Source: Nymphaea colorata
Taxonomy: Eukaryota; Streptophyta; Magnoliopsida; Nymphaeales; Nymphaeaceae
Length of the DNA stretch: 64,000 nucleotides
Assembly: GCF_008831285.2 (NCBI RefSeq)
Contig: NC_045138.2
Location: 35,331,115 to 35,395,114 of the forward strand
Direction: 5' to 3'
A model generated the notes under the pieces. It did no database searches and was not told the DNA's origin. It saw nothing but the letters and a program-made list of their open reading frames with translations. Positions within the stretch are counted from its first letter, which is position 1; every line of letters starts with the position of its first letter. Positions 23,216 through 35,909 of this stretch are shown here, in pieces. Position numbers and translations under genes: made by a program.

Positions 23216-24853
23216 TATTTGTTTCAAGTACATAATATTTGACTTCAAGTCTCTCCCCACACCGACGTGCCACCTCCAACCCTCTTCCCTGCTATGTCTC
23301 CGGGACTGGCCCCATTTCCCCCTTCTTCCTAATGTGCAGCCTTGTTGCTACGCCTCTTAGTAAGGCCAAAGGCAGTGATCCATTTTGGGGCATCTCCCTC
23401 TACCGGCTACCATTGTTCAACCGTCACACACTTTGAGGTTTGTGACTCAGGTCGACTTTCGGGGTTTAGCTTCGGCGATATGAGGAGGGGGGATCCGCCC
23501 AAATCCCAATGCCCTTTTGTCCTTCTGCTTGCTTCTTCGTCAATTTGGGGCGCTATAAGGGGCTTCAGTGCATGGCATGCGGATGTTTGTGATGTCATAT
23601 GTGAATCTCTCTCATTGCTAATGTTGTGGTTGCTTCCCCTGAATGCCCCTTCTTCCATGAGCATCATCTTTCAGTGGCCTTAGACTAGTGTCCGCTGGTT
23701 TCACATCTCAACTATCCTCCTCCGGCGTGTGCCAACATACATCTATCGGCAAATCCAAGCCTGGAGACCCGTGGTGCATGAGATGCACCATGTTTCACTT
23801 CTCCTGCAGCTCAACTTGTTTCAGTTGTGCTTGCGACCATCATTCTCACCAAGCAATCTGATATCTCCCATATATAGCCCAGCCTCTGCAGCCAAATGCC
23901 CAAGGGTAGAAATTGGTTTCCTTCAATGTTGTCGCCCTCTTCAGCTTCCGCAGGCACCCAGGTTTGGATTGGTGACTTCTGGCTACTTCTTTATTCCTCA
24001 CCCCTTGTCTCACTGCTTGCCCATTGTTACCCGCCAGTACCCTACTCGCAACTCAAACCATTGAGCGATGGCGTCCCTAGGGCCCACACCCTCTGCAATA
24101 CATCATTAATTTACCCCTTAATCCATGACAGTGGACATGCACCAAAACATGTCCCCATGTCCATGCATTAGTAAAAGACTGTTGAGAGGACGAGGCAGTG
24201 ACACTATTGCTTAGGATATTTGTAAATCTCATTGTTGCCCGTCAACAACTGACAAGAGAAATTAGTGAGAGCAAGTGCCACACCACTACTGGTGGTCGGC
24301 CCTAGATATTTGACTTTTGCATCGAAGCCTAGGGTTTTCCAATAGTACATCCAATGAAGTCTATGATTTAGATCATCAGGGTTTTAACTCTCCAAGAAAA
24401 AAATTATTCCTAGCCAGTTGGATTGGAGGATTGCAACTAAATATCCTGGCAAAGATTGAAGCAAAGATGCATGATCTATGCATCTCTCCCAGCCACCTCC
24501 TCCATCTGGAAGGGTGCTCAATTTACCTTAAGGTGGTGTTGGGTTATCTTTGGCAAAGAGATCTATTAACATCCATCATAAATTAGAGCACATTCTCAGT
24601 CTCTCTACAACTCCTATTTAGTATGTAGAGGATGTTTTCTCCTTTGTTGACGTGCCATATGCATGAAGGATTTTCTAAGGAGATCTTTTGTCCATTATGT
24701 CATCTGGTGAGCTCCAACATTACTCAGACTCTAACTTCCTTATGAAAACTCAAAACTCCAGCGATAGATACGGACCTGTCTATTGAAATATTCTAGAGAT
24801 TAATAGACCATCACTAATTGTCACACTTTAATGGTGAATTTACTTGGTCCAAT
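23216..24853. other. Intergenic DNA with no recognisable gene
   Basis: Several ORFs of 60-113 codons overlap on both strands, but none shows a domain or motif I recognise. The base composition resembles degraded repeat DNA. Confidence 0.5.
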
Positions 24854-24858
24854 CATAG

Positions 24859-25577
24859 TGTCACGGGCCGACTTTTTCAAGCCTTATTCGGCCCGCGCGG
24901 TGCCGAAGGTTTCCCCAAAGCCTTCGGTTAGTTCGACTCTCTCTTAAGTTTGCGGAAGCGTTCATCAATCTTTTGGGACCGTGGACTATACAAGAAGTGC
25001 AAAGCACTTGGCACACCATCACTCAAGTTTATCCCTTTGTAGGCTATTGGCAAGCCGTGGCCATGAGGCCCTATCAGAACTTCACCATTCCTCCAAGTGT
25101 TTATCTACTTCCATACGAAATCTGGGTGGGGGTAGACTTCCCTTGAGAGGAAGTCCCCAATCGAAGCCAGTTGACGACTATATGTCATTAAGTAAGGCGG
25201 CCGACCATTGCCCTACTCGACGATGAGCATTCACTTGCTCACTCTCACGTGACTCTACGCGGTTGTGGAACGCAGCATATGCGTCCACTGGGGGAATTGC
25301 CCATAACCAACGCGCACCCCGTTATGCCACCAAACACTACGCGTGGGGAACCCATCTGATTCCCCAATGACGGACTTGCATTTTCAAAGGGACTGATCAC
25401 CATGATGCATTTATACGCTTTGTCTCTGCACCACCGCACTGCACATTCCACGTGCATTGCTTTCTGCTTGACTCAGCGTCTAATTGATCCTACATGTTTC
25501 TCGAGCTATGCCTAAATTGGCCAAGCAGCATATCCTTCTACTGGCTTGGCCGGGCCAGACACAGTCACCCGGCAACA
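24859..25577. mobile_element. Solo LTR (about 719 bp)
   Basis: The segment starts TGTCACGGGCCG and ends CCCGGCAACA, so it has the TG...CA ends of an LTR. A perfect 5-base duplication CATAG lies at 24854-24858 and 25578-25582. No internal retrotransposon sequence adjoins it, as expected after unequal recombination between the two LTRs of a full element. The GC-rich TGTCACGGGCC start resembles Gypsy-type LTRs, but the superfamily is not proven. Confidence 0.7.
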
Positions 25578-28360
25578 CATAGATTGGTACTCGTTAGTCA
25601 TGCAACTTGCAATTTTGCAACTTTTTCTTGATATGACGACTGCGTTGCTTGTTCAGCCCATCCTTCACAATTGGGCACTTTTGCTCTCACGAGGCACGGA
25701 AGGACAGTCCTTTAACTTTTGAGAAGTGGTTGGCTACGATGTCTTAGTTCAAGGTTATCATTGAGGAAAGTTGGAATACATCCTTTCCACCATCACTTGC
25801 CGACGTGTAAGGGCTACCATCGCAATGTGAAAGAAATTCAAAGGGTTGTGGAGACATCAAAACATTATGTTGCGCAACTCATCATCCATGAAACACCATC
25901 AACAAGATGTTAGAAGCAAAATAAATGGACTCACTTATCAAGGTCTGTCGAGCATAACCTCTATAGTATGTTTCCATAATTTCAAATGAGCTTTACACTT
26001 CTAAGGGATACTCATAAATATTCGTTATGTCTTGTCCCTAAGCGTAGGATAAGAGATCAAATTTCATGAGTCCATCCGATTCATATTTCGCATGGTTGAT
26101 TCTATTGGTTAAGGTCCAAACACTGGGCAATGTCCACAAACTCAGGCTTCCACTTAGCAAGCAAATGCCCCGTATGTTTCGACACACACAAAACTACTAC
26201 CCATCAAATTTCGTATTATATCATCGCCAAAAGATTTTTAGACTAAGTAGATGTCAAGGAGCCATTCATTATTCGAGGCCTCGTATGGGGTCCCACATGA
26301 GTCAGAAGGGTTAGGCAAATAGTGAATGGATGTGGCTGCTCATTTTACGGTTGTTTACATGCTCAACTAGGAAAAAAATGCTGTGCAACAGAAGATACTC
26401 TCTACACAGCAGGTTGCTAAATATTCTTTATGGTGTGTGCATGATTGCCAGGAAGAATGGAGTCACAAATGATCTAATTTCGACAAGAGCTGTGGTCTCT
26501 TATTTATATGCAATATCGTTTTTCTTTATTTCCAAGTCTCCCAACAGTCATTGGCCATGTTACTCTCTCTCTCATTTTGTTTCAAAAATTTAATAAGCCT
26601 TAATTTGAAAGGATGCACTTGGGAGAAGTTTATGGTTGTTATTGTATGCCTTCCTTTGCATCTATTGACCAATTAATTGCTCGCAAATATGCTTGGGTTA
26701 CAAAGAACTAGCCATTACATAACGGCTATATTACCTTTCAAGAGAGGTGCATAGCATCCACAGCGATCATTGGATAAAGATGAAGCATTTTATCGTTTCG
26801 GACTGGTTGCCTTAAAGCATATAGCTTACGATTAAGCACTAAAGTTTGTGTGCACCCAAAAATACTGCACGTCTGCTTTCATCTTTGTCGCGTCATTTTT
26901 TCTTCCGCATCGTTATGAAGTAAATAAAAAAGAAAAACACGAGACAATGGAAGGGGTGGGTGGGGCTTTATGTGGAGAGGCGAGAGAGAGAAAATGTGAT
27001 GGGTCGTTCGGCCGGTACCCAGTCGTCACTGTGCAGCCCGTCGCGGGGCTTCGTCAGTCACCGGAGGCGGCCGGAGTCGGCCATAGGTTTCTGCAGAAAC
27101 CCTCGGCTGTGGCGGAGACGAGGAGATAAGAGAGAGATTAAAAGAAATTGAATGGAGAAAAAAAAGTTAATTAGTAGAGAGGGTGAGAGGACGCACCTTG
27201 GGTCCTTTCATCGGGCTTCTCGTGGCTGCCGACGGCGTCGCCATCACCAGGATGCGTCGCCGGAGACCAGTCCTGACTGGAAATGGTCTGACGGTTTGAA
27301 GAGAAATCAAGGTGAAGCGAGAAAAGCTGGGGAAAATGAAAGGAATCGGGCGAGGGAGGGCTTTGTTGGTGACCTTTCAAAAGCTTTCCTGAATGTCCTA
27401 TCCTTTGCCATAAATAGTTAAATACTGTCAACACTTAAAAAATGATCTTTCAAGGCTTTGTTTGTTAAAAGATGCTTCTAATACTTCTTTCTGATATTCT
27501 GAGACCTTTGCATGATTAAAAAGTTCTGACAGCTTTGGAAAAATTCAGTTCGTCCTATTCTTAAGTTCGAAAATTTTCAAAAAGGAGTTCTAGACCTGTT
27601 CCTTTCGTAAATTAGAGATGTTACTTTATTTTAAAATTCAAAATGAGGTTCAAGCTGAGGAAGTCCGTTTCATCTCAACTTGAGTTTAAAGAATTAGAGA
27701 GCTGAGCTGCTCTCCTGTTTTATGTAAACTTGAAAATAATATTCTTCTTTTAATTCGTGAATATTTCTTGTTAGCATTTTGTCTCGCTTATTTATTAGCA
27801 TCACGTTGTGAAGGGTTCATGATAGGTCGAATTAACCTATGGCATTTCTAATTATAAAGCAATGGATTAATGCATGAATTTATTGAGTCCGAATAAACTT
27901 GGATCTAGACATGGATCTAGATCAACTTTGGCTAATTCTACCAAATGATTAAGCTTATACTTTTCTTTGTAAGTTGGTTTCGTAGATCCAGGTTTTGGAA
28001 TGAACTATCATGAAGTATATAAAGGCCTGCAGTGTAGAGATTTCTAGGCTTGGATCTGGATTCGATTTCTTTGAAAATGGATGTTTTAGTTGTTCTACCC
28101 AAATTTGGATATAAATATGATTTCAACAGGTTTTACTTTCGTTAATATATTTTTCAAGAAAATGTTGGTCTCAATTCCATTTTAATTGAAGTTTGGTGTA
28201 AATTGAATAGGTCGGAACTTAGTACTATTTTCAGTAAGTTTTCTATTCTCTTAAGTTTTAACATTTCTTTAGGAGGACCATGATCAGATTTTTGAAAAAC
28301 AAATAGATTTGGATCCAGATCTGAATTTGCTGTGAAATGATGTATTTTATTTTTTAAATG

Positions 28361-28363
<3 letters not shown>

Positions 28364-28437
<74 letters not shown>
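28364..28437. repeat. Long (TA)n microsatellite
   Basis: An uninterrupted alternating TA run of about 74 bases, immediately upstream of the degenerate repeat array at 28440. Confidence 0.95.
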
Positions 28438-28439
<2 letters not shown>

Positions 28440-28440
<1 letters not shown>

Positions 28441-28712
28441 TCATTTGTATGTCATCAGTACTCACCTTTTTTGAAAGATCAAGACTATCTTGAAAGATCA
28501 GGACTGATTCTTATTGAAAGGTCAATACTGTATTTCACAGTCAGGACTGACCTTACCAAAAAGATCAAGACTGTCTTGAAAGGTCAGGACTTTTGATGGA
28601 AAGACAGGACCAATTGCAATTGTATGCCATTAGTACTCACCTTACCAAAAATGGAAAGGTCAAGATTGTCTTGAAAGGTCAGGACTCATTCTTCTTGAAA
28701 GGTCAAGACTTG
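28440..28712. repeat. Degenerate tandem repeats of a CTTGAAAGGTCAGGACT-like motif
   Basis: The words GAAAGATCAAGACT, GAAAGGTCAGGACT, GAAAGGTCAATACT and GAAAGGTCAAGACT recur about ten times. At a higher level, a block of about 90 bases (start about 28443, GTATGTCATCAGTACTCACC) recurs at about 28622 (GTATGCCATTAGTACTCACC). I do not recognise the family. Confidence 0.7.
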
Positions 28713-29852
28713 AGGTTCAATTTGTTCAAAAGTTTATATAATTTTAAGTTGCCAACCTGTTTGGATTGTGATCCAACTTGTTTTGAAATAGATATATTGG
28801 GTGTTGAAAATGGATTTGAATATGGTTTCGTTTGATTTATGTGTGGATTTGGAACTAAGTTTGATTTGTTTTGAGAATACATGCATTTTGGATTAGTTCA
28901 TTATTACAAACAGATTTTATTCAGATCTAGGTCCAAAATCTAGTTTGACCGAGTTAGTTAAACATGCATGAGTTCAGACTCAACATTTGCTTTGACTCTG
29001 ACATGCATCATGAAGGTGTAGGAATTTAGTAATTGCAACATTGTGCAGTGGTCTTGCATCCTCTGCACTTGTTATGGGTTTCCTTTACTATTCGTCTGTT
29101 GTGTTATGACGTGCAAGTAGTTGATTTTCAGCTAATGGCTCTTAAGTTGATGGTGATTAGGCTTCAAAGATTCTTATGGATGCAGTTCAACCGAATCATA
29201 TTGCCACTGGAGCCTTGTCTTTTGTTCTCCAAGTACAACTTGTTTGATCCCCGGGAGGAGAGGTCCCTCTATTGGACGATGTGACCAAGGTATGTTCTGT
29301 CATGGCTTTCTACTCTTTCTTTCCTTGGTTCTTTGCATTCGGAAGTGCTTTCTCTTTGCTGAATGTTTTTACTTCAACAATTTTTCCTATCATTTGTTCA
29401 TGTCAAAGGGAAAGTTGCACTCAATGTTGCCTGCAATCCCTTGGGAAAGTCTGGTGGTGCGTTGATTGAACCGCTCAAGATTCTATTGTTTGGTAGAGAA
29501 CTCGAGCATTGGGCAGATGGGAGGGGCATCGCCTTCCCTCCCCCCTCTTCCACAAGGGGGAGACCGTCGTCTTCCCCATAGCCGCCGCCTGCCTCTCCTC
29601 ACCGCTGGCCTCCCTTCTTTTTCCTCTTTCAATTACCAAAAAAAGATTGAGGCGGGGAGGCCGTCGCCCTCGCCAGCCATCCGCCGGCGGCGGTGGTCCC
29701 GACCGCCTCCCCCCAACAAACATGTTCAGGCGCTTGACCGTCGAGTATCTGGATTTTTTTGTTTTTTTATTAAAAGAGAAAGCGGGCCCGTCTATGTGGA
29801 CGGCCCAAACCAGCCGAGCAAAACTTTTGGCCGAAACTGAGTGTAAGGAAAT

Positions 29853-29891
<39 letters not shown>

Positions 29892-30597
29892 TATTCACAC
29901 ATAATATGCGAGCAGTCACTTACGTCCATATTGGGAACACCATGGAGCACAGAACTATAAACTTTTTTATTGTCGAAGCTCAACTATAATTTCAAAATTT
30001 TAATAGAGCGGAAATATAGATTTTTAAAATTTTTTTATAAGTTAAGCTAAAATTTTAAAATTTTATATGTAAAATTTTAATTTTTTACATATAGAGACAA
30101 ATAGAGACATGCTTGAAATTTGAATGGCCAGGATGGAAGAATACTTCGTTTTCGCCCCAATTCTTTCTTCTCATACTGGACATTACATCGAAAGCTACAT
30201 GAAAAAGTTCCTGAGCTGTATCCATCGGGCCCTGAACTTTTAGTTTCAGGATTGGCCTTAGTTTGGGCATCTCAAGCAATCAAAAGCATCCTGAGTTAAT
30301 AAACGATATTTGTTTCAGTCATCTTCGCACGTAGGGACTCGGGATTCATTATCTTGCGATTGCAGACAAGGTCACTTCCTCAATTTAGTCCATTCACGAT
30401 TGTTTGGTGGAGAAAGAATCATACAGCACCATAATCTAGCTTGTACTGCAACAGTAAAAGCACGACACTCCAGCTTATCTTTCGACAGTAAAAACGGTAA
30501 TTTTAATTACCACATTGTGTTGCACAAATTTCACCTAAGCCAAAGCGAATACAAATGTAAAGAGCTAAAGATGGTACAAAGCAGGTCCCCTTCATAT

Positions 30598-30784
30598 TGT
30601 TGAGGCAATGGCTAGTCTGCAGCACAAGAGGAAAGTTGTGCAGAAGTTTTTTCCCTTTCATTGTTTTATTTCCTTTGTTGTTCCCATCAGTTCTCCTCAA
30701 TATATGTCTGTAAGGGTGAACCACCAAATACAAGAAAGAATGAAAAGAAAAAGTCTGGTTTTGTTCGTTCGTGGATGTAGGCAG
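30598..30784 (+). repeat. Outer Copia 5' LTR, first part
   Basis: Homologous to the start of the 3' LTR at 41200. It is interrupted after GGATGTAGGCAG by the inner element, and the sequence resumes at 35843. Confidence 0.9.
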
Positions 30785-31201
30785 TGTTAGAGATAAGGTT
30801 GCCGATCCAACGTCCTTACCAATCTTGCAAGGTAAATCAAATCTTGAATTTCAAGTCAAATATAGAAAAAATGCAATTGACACTGAAAAGAGGAAAACAA
30901 CAAATACTCCAACATATGAAGATGCTAAAATCTATTCCAAAGGAAAAGAAATTCAAATTTGTAATCAAGATCCAAGATTTTTGGATCTTGACAGACCAGC
31001 CTGAAATTTCTATTTAGTATTCTTTCCTCTCTCAAGATTTAGTGGTTGTAAGAGAGTATTTCCTTTTTCAGAATTGTACAGAAGGAAAGGCTTCGTTGAC
31101 GTAGGTCGAGTTTGACCGAACCACGTAATTTCTTGTGTGCTCTCTCTCTCTCTCTCTCTCTCTCGCTCTCCCTCTTTATCTCTCTCGTTCTAAATTTTAC
31201 A
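30785..31201 (+). repeat. Inner Copia 5' LTR
   Basis: Begins TGTTAGAG and ends TTTTACA. It includes a (CT)n tract near its 3' end (31139-31164) that is eight bases longer than in the 3' LTR. Confidence 0.93.
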
Positions 31202-31467
31202 TGGTACCAAAGGCTACTTGGGCGCAAAGGGAGAAGCCGGCATTTTAAAAGTGTCGCAAAACAAAATGCCGGCACTACTTTATCTCTCCCTCTTTATCTC
31301 TCTCGTTTTTTTGATTGGCATGAATTCCATCGGAGTGCGTTTTTGACTCGAGACGATTCAAAGGTCGAGCAAGGGCTCGTTGGAATCGTCTATATCTGAG
31401 GATCATTCCTACCAATTTTCAGATTTTTGGAGCATTCATTGTTGTGATATTATTTCAACAATCTACC

Positions 31468-34400
31468 ATGGCAACCGTCAATCCTCAATGGAATGCTATT
31501 GCAAACCTCGTATCTGTCAAGTTGGACGAAAACAACTACCTTCTCTGGAAATCGCAACTCTGCAGTGCCATGTATAGCCAGGACTTATTGAGGTATGTTG
31601 ACGGCTCTTCCACTCCTCCACCGGAAAAACTGAATGTTAATTCCACAGAAATTAATCCGGAGTACATCAAATGGAAATGCTCCGACCAGCTTGCGTTAAG
31701 CTGGATATTGTCTACTGTTAGTGAGTCTATACTCACTCAAATTATCTCTTATGACACGGCTCGAGAAGCCTGGGTGGCCCTGGCTAACGCCCATGCATCT
31801 CATTTAAATATTTGTATTCTTCAGTTAAAGAGGGATTTGCAAAATGCCAAAAGAATGACAAAAGTATGTTAGAATATCTCAACCACGTGAGGTTTTTGGT
31901 TGATTCTCTTCGAGCTGTGAATGAAATTGTTTCTGATTCAGATCTGGTTTTGCATACTCTCAACGGTCTATCGAGTGAGTATGAAAGTTTTATTACTACA
32001 GTCACCATGTCCAAAATACTACCCACCTTTTTTGAGTTACATGATCTCTTACTCAATCAAGAGCGTCGACTTCAATTGATTGCTCCTACAATCCCTGCCC
32101 AAGTTGAGTGTTTAGCAATAGCCTTTTTCACTCAACGAGGAGGCTATGGTGCTCGAGGAAACTATGGCAGTCGTGGGGCTAATAGTGGCCGAAATGGTCG
32201 TGGTGGTCGTAGCCGCGGAAGGAATTTTTACCCTGCTGGACGAAGCACTCCAGGGCAAAAGACTTCTGAAAATCAGCAGGTTATATGTCAATTTTGTGGG
32301 CGTCGAAATCATACTGCACGGACATGTTATGACATACGAAAGGCTTTTATGGCCATAGCCTTGAATGGTGGCCGCGACAATGCTTGGTACCCTGATAGCG
32401 GTGCAACCCATCATGTGACTCATAGTGATGATTCCATAGAAGACAAAGTCGATTACCAAGGTGGAGAAGGTGTTCTTGTGGGCAATGGCGCTAAGGCTCC
32501 AATTTCTCATATTGGTAACATATTTCTCAATTCAATCTCTTGTTCTTTTCGGTTAAAGAATGTTATGCATGTGCCAACAATCAGTCAAAATCTTATATCT
32601 ATCTCTCGTTTTACAAAAGACAACAATTGCTTAGTAGAGTTTGATGCTAATGGGTTTGTTGTTAGAGACTTGCGGACAGGGGCAGCTCTTAACAAAGGGA
32701 AAACTAAGGATGGTCTATACGTATGGGCTGATGAAGACAACAAGGAATCCAAACGTACTCTTATTGCGCAACATTCTAGAAGTCTTCAAGCCAATCTTTG
32801 GCACCAACGGCTGGGTCACTCTCACTTGAAGACATTGAATTTGCTTAAGAAAAATAATTATGTGTCTTTAGATGATAGTAAATTTGATTTCTGCTCTAGT
32901 TGTGTTTTAGCTAAGATGTATCGACTGCCATTTGATTTCAGTTTAAGTAATAGCACTCATCATCTTCAGTTACTTCATGTAAATCTTTGGGGGCCTGCCC
33001 CAACGTGTTCTATAGAAGGCTACAAATATTATCTCTTGATTGTGGATGATTTCTTTCGTTTTAGTTGGATTTTTCCTCTTGTTAGAAAATCTGACACGTT
33101 ATCATGCTTCCAAAATTTCAAGATGCTTGTGGAAAAACAATGGGGATATGAGATAAAAAATTTTCATAGCGATTCTAGTGGGGAGTTTCTAAACAATGAT
33201 TTCTCAAATTTTCTCACTACAAATAGGATAAAAAGATGGCTTTCTTGCCCCCACACAACTCAACAAAATGGCATTGTGGAAAGAAAACATCGCCATGTTG
33301 TTGAAACAGAGTTAAGTATGATGATCCACGCATCTCTCCCTCAACGTTTTTGGGTCGATTCATTTAGGAGAGCCGTTCACGTCATCAACCGATTGCCTAG
33401 TCTAGAACTTGGAAATAAATCTCCATTTGAAATTGTTTTCAACGCTGCCCCTTAATATGATTATTTTCGAGTTCTTGGATGTACATGCTATCCTTTTCTT
33501 GTGCCATATAGAGAGTCCAAACTCTCTTCAAAATCCAAAGCATGTGTCTTCCTTGGATATGGGACATGTCAGAAAGGATATACATGTTTAGATCCAATCA
33601 CTAACATGGTCTTTATTAGCAGACATGTTGTTTTCAACGAGACAAGTTTCTTATTTCAAGGATCTGGTTCTCCAACCATTGAAGGGGACGTTGGAAAATG
33701 GATTTCCAATCATCTTGACATACTTCCAGCTGAGACACAAAAAGAAAACAACTCCAAGCAAACCAGATGTGGTTCAAATCGATCTCAATATGTATTATTA
33801 CCCAGTCCTCATTTATGGGAAGAAGATCCAACTCCAAACAATCATTCGTTCAATTCAGTTGATGCAAGTCCTAATCGTGGGGTTCAAGAAAATGTTATTG
33901 ATCAATCTCCTCCTTCTCTCACCATTGAAACTTCAAGCAGGACTCACCCCATGATCACGAGGTCTCAAGATGGAACTAGGTGACCCAAGACTTATATGGC
34001 TGCTACATCTCTAGAAGAAAGAGAACCAGAAAATCTTGAGGAGGCTTTAAAGGACCCACAATTGATCGAGGCCATCCAAAGTGAAATGGATGCACTTTAC
34101 AAAATCTAAACGTGGGACCTTGTCACACCGCCTAAGGGAGGATGTAAGTGGGGTTTTCAAAATCAAACGATGCTCAGATGGGACTATCGCTCGCTATAAG
34201 GCCAGACTTGTGGCCAAAGGTTACAGCCAGAGGGAAGGAATTGATTATTCTGACACATATAGTCCAGTGATAAAACCCATCACTATACGAGCAGTCATAG
34301 CTATCGTTGTGTCCAAGCGTTGGAGTATTTACCAATTGGATATCAACAATGCCTTTCTTCATGAGATTGTAAAGGAAGAAGTTTTCATGACTCAACCACT

Positions 34401-35410
34401 AGCTTTTGAGAATACAGCAAAACCTCACCAAGTGTGTCATCTCAAGAAAGCACTTTATGGCTTAAAGCAAGCGCCTCGGGCCTGGTTTGAAAGACTCAAA
34501 GGATATCTTCTCCAAAATGGGTTCAGGGAGTCATTAGTTGACACCTCACTATTTGTTAGAAAAACCCAAGTTACAATCATCTTTCTACTTATATATTTTG
34601 ATGATATAATTATTACAAGCAATAATCCTTAGGAGATTCAAAGGATTATACACAGCTTTGGACAAGCATTCTCCATAAAACATCTTGTGTCACGCCTGCT
34701 GCTCCAAATGTCCCTCTATCCAAATTCGACGGGAAAAAATTAGAAAATGAAACTCAGTATCGTCAGATTTTAGGAGCACTTCAGTATGTCACTTTAACAC
34801 GCTCAGATATTACTTATGCAGTAAATAAAGCTTGTCAGTTCATGCACCAGCTGACTTCAACTCACTGGACTCATGTTGAAAGAATTTTACGACATCTCAA
34901 AGGCTCCATACATCATGGCTTTGAGATATCAAAATCTAATTCTTTTACTTTATCTACCAACTCTGATGCCGATTGGGCTGGGTGCCCAGATGACCGAAGA
35001 TCCACTAGTGGCTATGTTACAAAATTGGTCACAATATCATATCTTGGAAATCCACCAAACAACAGATAGTGGCAAAATCTAGCACAGAAGCAGAGTACAA
35101 GGCCATTGCAGGAGCCCTCTCAGAAGTCATATGGTTATATAACTTGATGAAAGATCTGAGAATTCAGACTGAACAAAAACCAATTTTCTGGTGCGACAAC
35201 ATTGGAGCAACATATTTGGCGGCAAATCCAGTTTTTCATGCACGAACAAAACATATAGAAAATGACTATCATTTCGTCAGAGAAAAGGTGGCAGACAATA
35301 CAATTGATATTAAATATGTTCAATCAAAAAAGCAATTAGCTGATATTTTCACTAAGCCGTTACCAGGGCCAAGATTTCATTATCTCAAGGAAATGTTAAA
35401 CGTCTTTGAA
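31468..35410 (+). pseudogene. Decayed gag-pol of the inner Copia element
   Basis: Gag starts at ATG 31468 (MATVNPQWNAIANLVSVKLD). A frameshift near 31850 moves the reading into the frame that ends at 33455, which contains a CX2CX4HX4C zinc knuckle (CQFCGRRNHTARTC), the protease motif DSGA (about 32394) and the integrase HHCC and core regions. The integrase core reads HVNLWGP where HxDLWGP is expected, so the first catalytic Asp is Asn; the second Asp (HSDSSGEF) and the Glu (NGIVERK) remain. In-frame stops occur at 33453, 33981 and about 34107. The reverse transcriptase (34140-34632) keeps QLDINNAF and has YFDD instead of YVDD. A deletion near 34690 removes the part between RT and RNase H, and a frameshift lies near 35060. 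RNase H (ADWAG, SSTEAEYKA, HARTKHIE) reaches the polypurine tract. It is non-functional. Confidence 0.92.
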
Positions 35411-35433
35411 ATGGAGGTTGGATCGAAGGGGCA

Positions 35434-35842
35434 TGTTAGAGATAAGGTTGCCGATCCAACGTTCTTACCAATCTTGCAAGGTAAATCAAATCTTGAATTT
35501 CAATCCAAATATAGAAGAAATGCAATTGACGCTGAAAAGAGGAATGCAACAAATGCTCCAACACATGAAGATGCCAAAATCTATTCCAAAGGGAAAGAAA
35601 TTCAAATTTGTAATCAAGATCCAAAATTTTTGGATCTTGACAGACCAGCCTGAAATTTCAATTTAGTATTCTTTCCTCTCTTAAGATTTAGTGGTTGTAA
35701 GAGAGTATTCCCTTTTTCAGAATTGTAGAGAAGGAAAGGCTTCATGGACGTAGGTCGAGTTTGACCGAACCACGTAATTTCTTGTGTGCTCTCTCTCTCT
35801 CTCTCGCTCTCCCTCTTTGTCTCTCTCGTTCTAAATTTTACA
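35434..35842 (+). repeat. Inner Copia 3' LTR
   Basis: Homologous over its whole length to 30785-31201, with about 20 substitutions, mostly transitions. It is followed by the altered target duplication GCTG. Confidence 0.93.
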
Positions 35843-35909
35843 GCTGCAATAGCCGAACCACGTTAACCCTTGTTTACGTGTGATTGTCATCTTTCTTCAA
35901 TATTTGACA
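35843..35909 (+). repeat. Outer Copia 5' LTR, second part
   Basis: Resumes the outer LTR (CAATAGCCGAACCACG) after the inner insertion and ends TATTTGACA. The primer-binding site follows directly. Confidence 0.9.

Larger units (their letters stand above)
25583..30592. other. Repeat-derived intergenic DNA
   Basis: No credible gene is visible. It contains a GC-rich stretch at about 26940-27370, a long (TA)n run at 28364-28437, degenerate tandem repeats (annotated separately), a second GC-rich patch at about 29520-29720, and a (TA)n run at about 29861-29889. Several ORFs of 80-130 codons are low complexity or composition artefacts. Confidence 0.5.
30785..35842 (+). mobile_element. Inner Copia retrotransposon inserted in the outer element's 5' LTR
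   Basis: LTRs lie at 30785-31201 (417 bp) and 35434-35842 (409 bp), starting TGTTAGAGATAAGG and ending CTAAATTTTACA. A TGGTACCAAAGG primer-binding site follows the 5' LTR, and a GGTTGGATCGAAGGGG purine-rich tract precedes the 3' LTR. The target duplication is GCAG (30781-30784) versus GCTG (35843-35846). The uninterrupted outer 3' LTR reads GTAGGCAGCAATAGCC at the same place, which proves the nesting. By eye the LTRs differ at about 20 positions plus a CT-repeat length change. The orientation is the same as the host element. Confidence 0.95.

Noticed and set aside
26848-27434. GC-rich ORFs of about 60-93 codons near 27 kb
   Set aside because: Overlapping frames on both strands with no motif. 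Possibly a repeat fragment, but the borders could not be found.
29466-29904. Overlapping plus-strand ORFs of 124 and 131 codons
   Set aside because: Proline/arginine-rich translations of a GC-rich patch followed by a TA microsatellite, with no domain in any frame.
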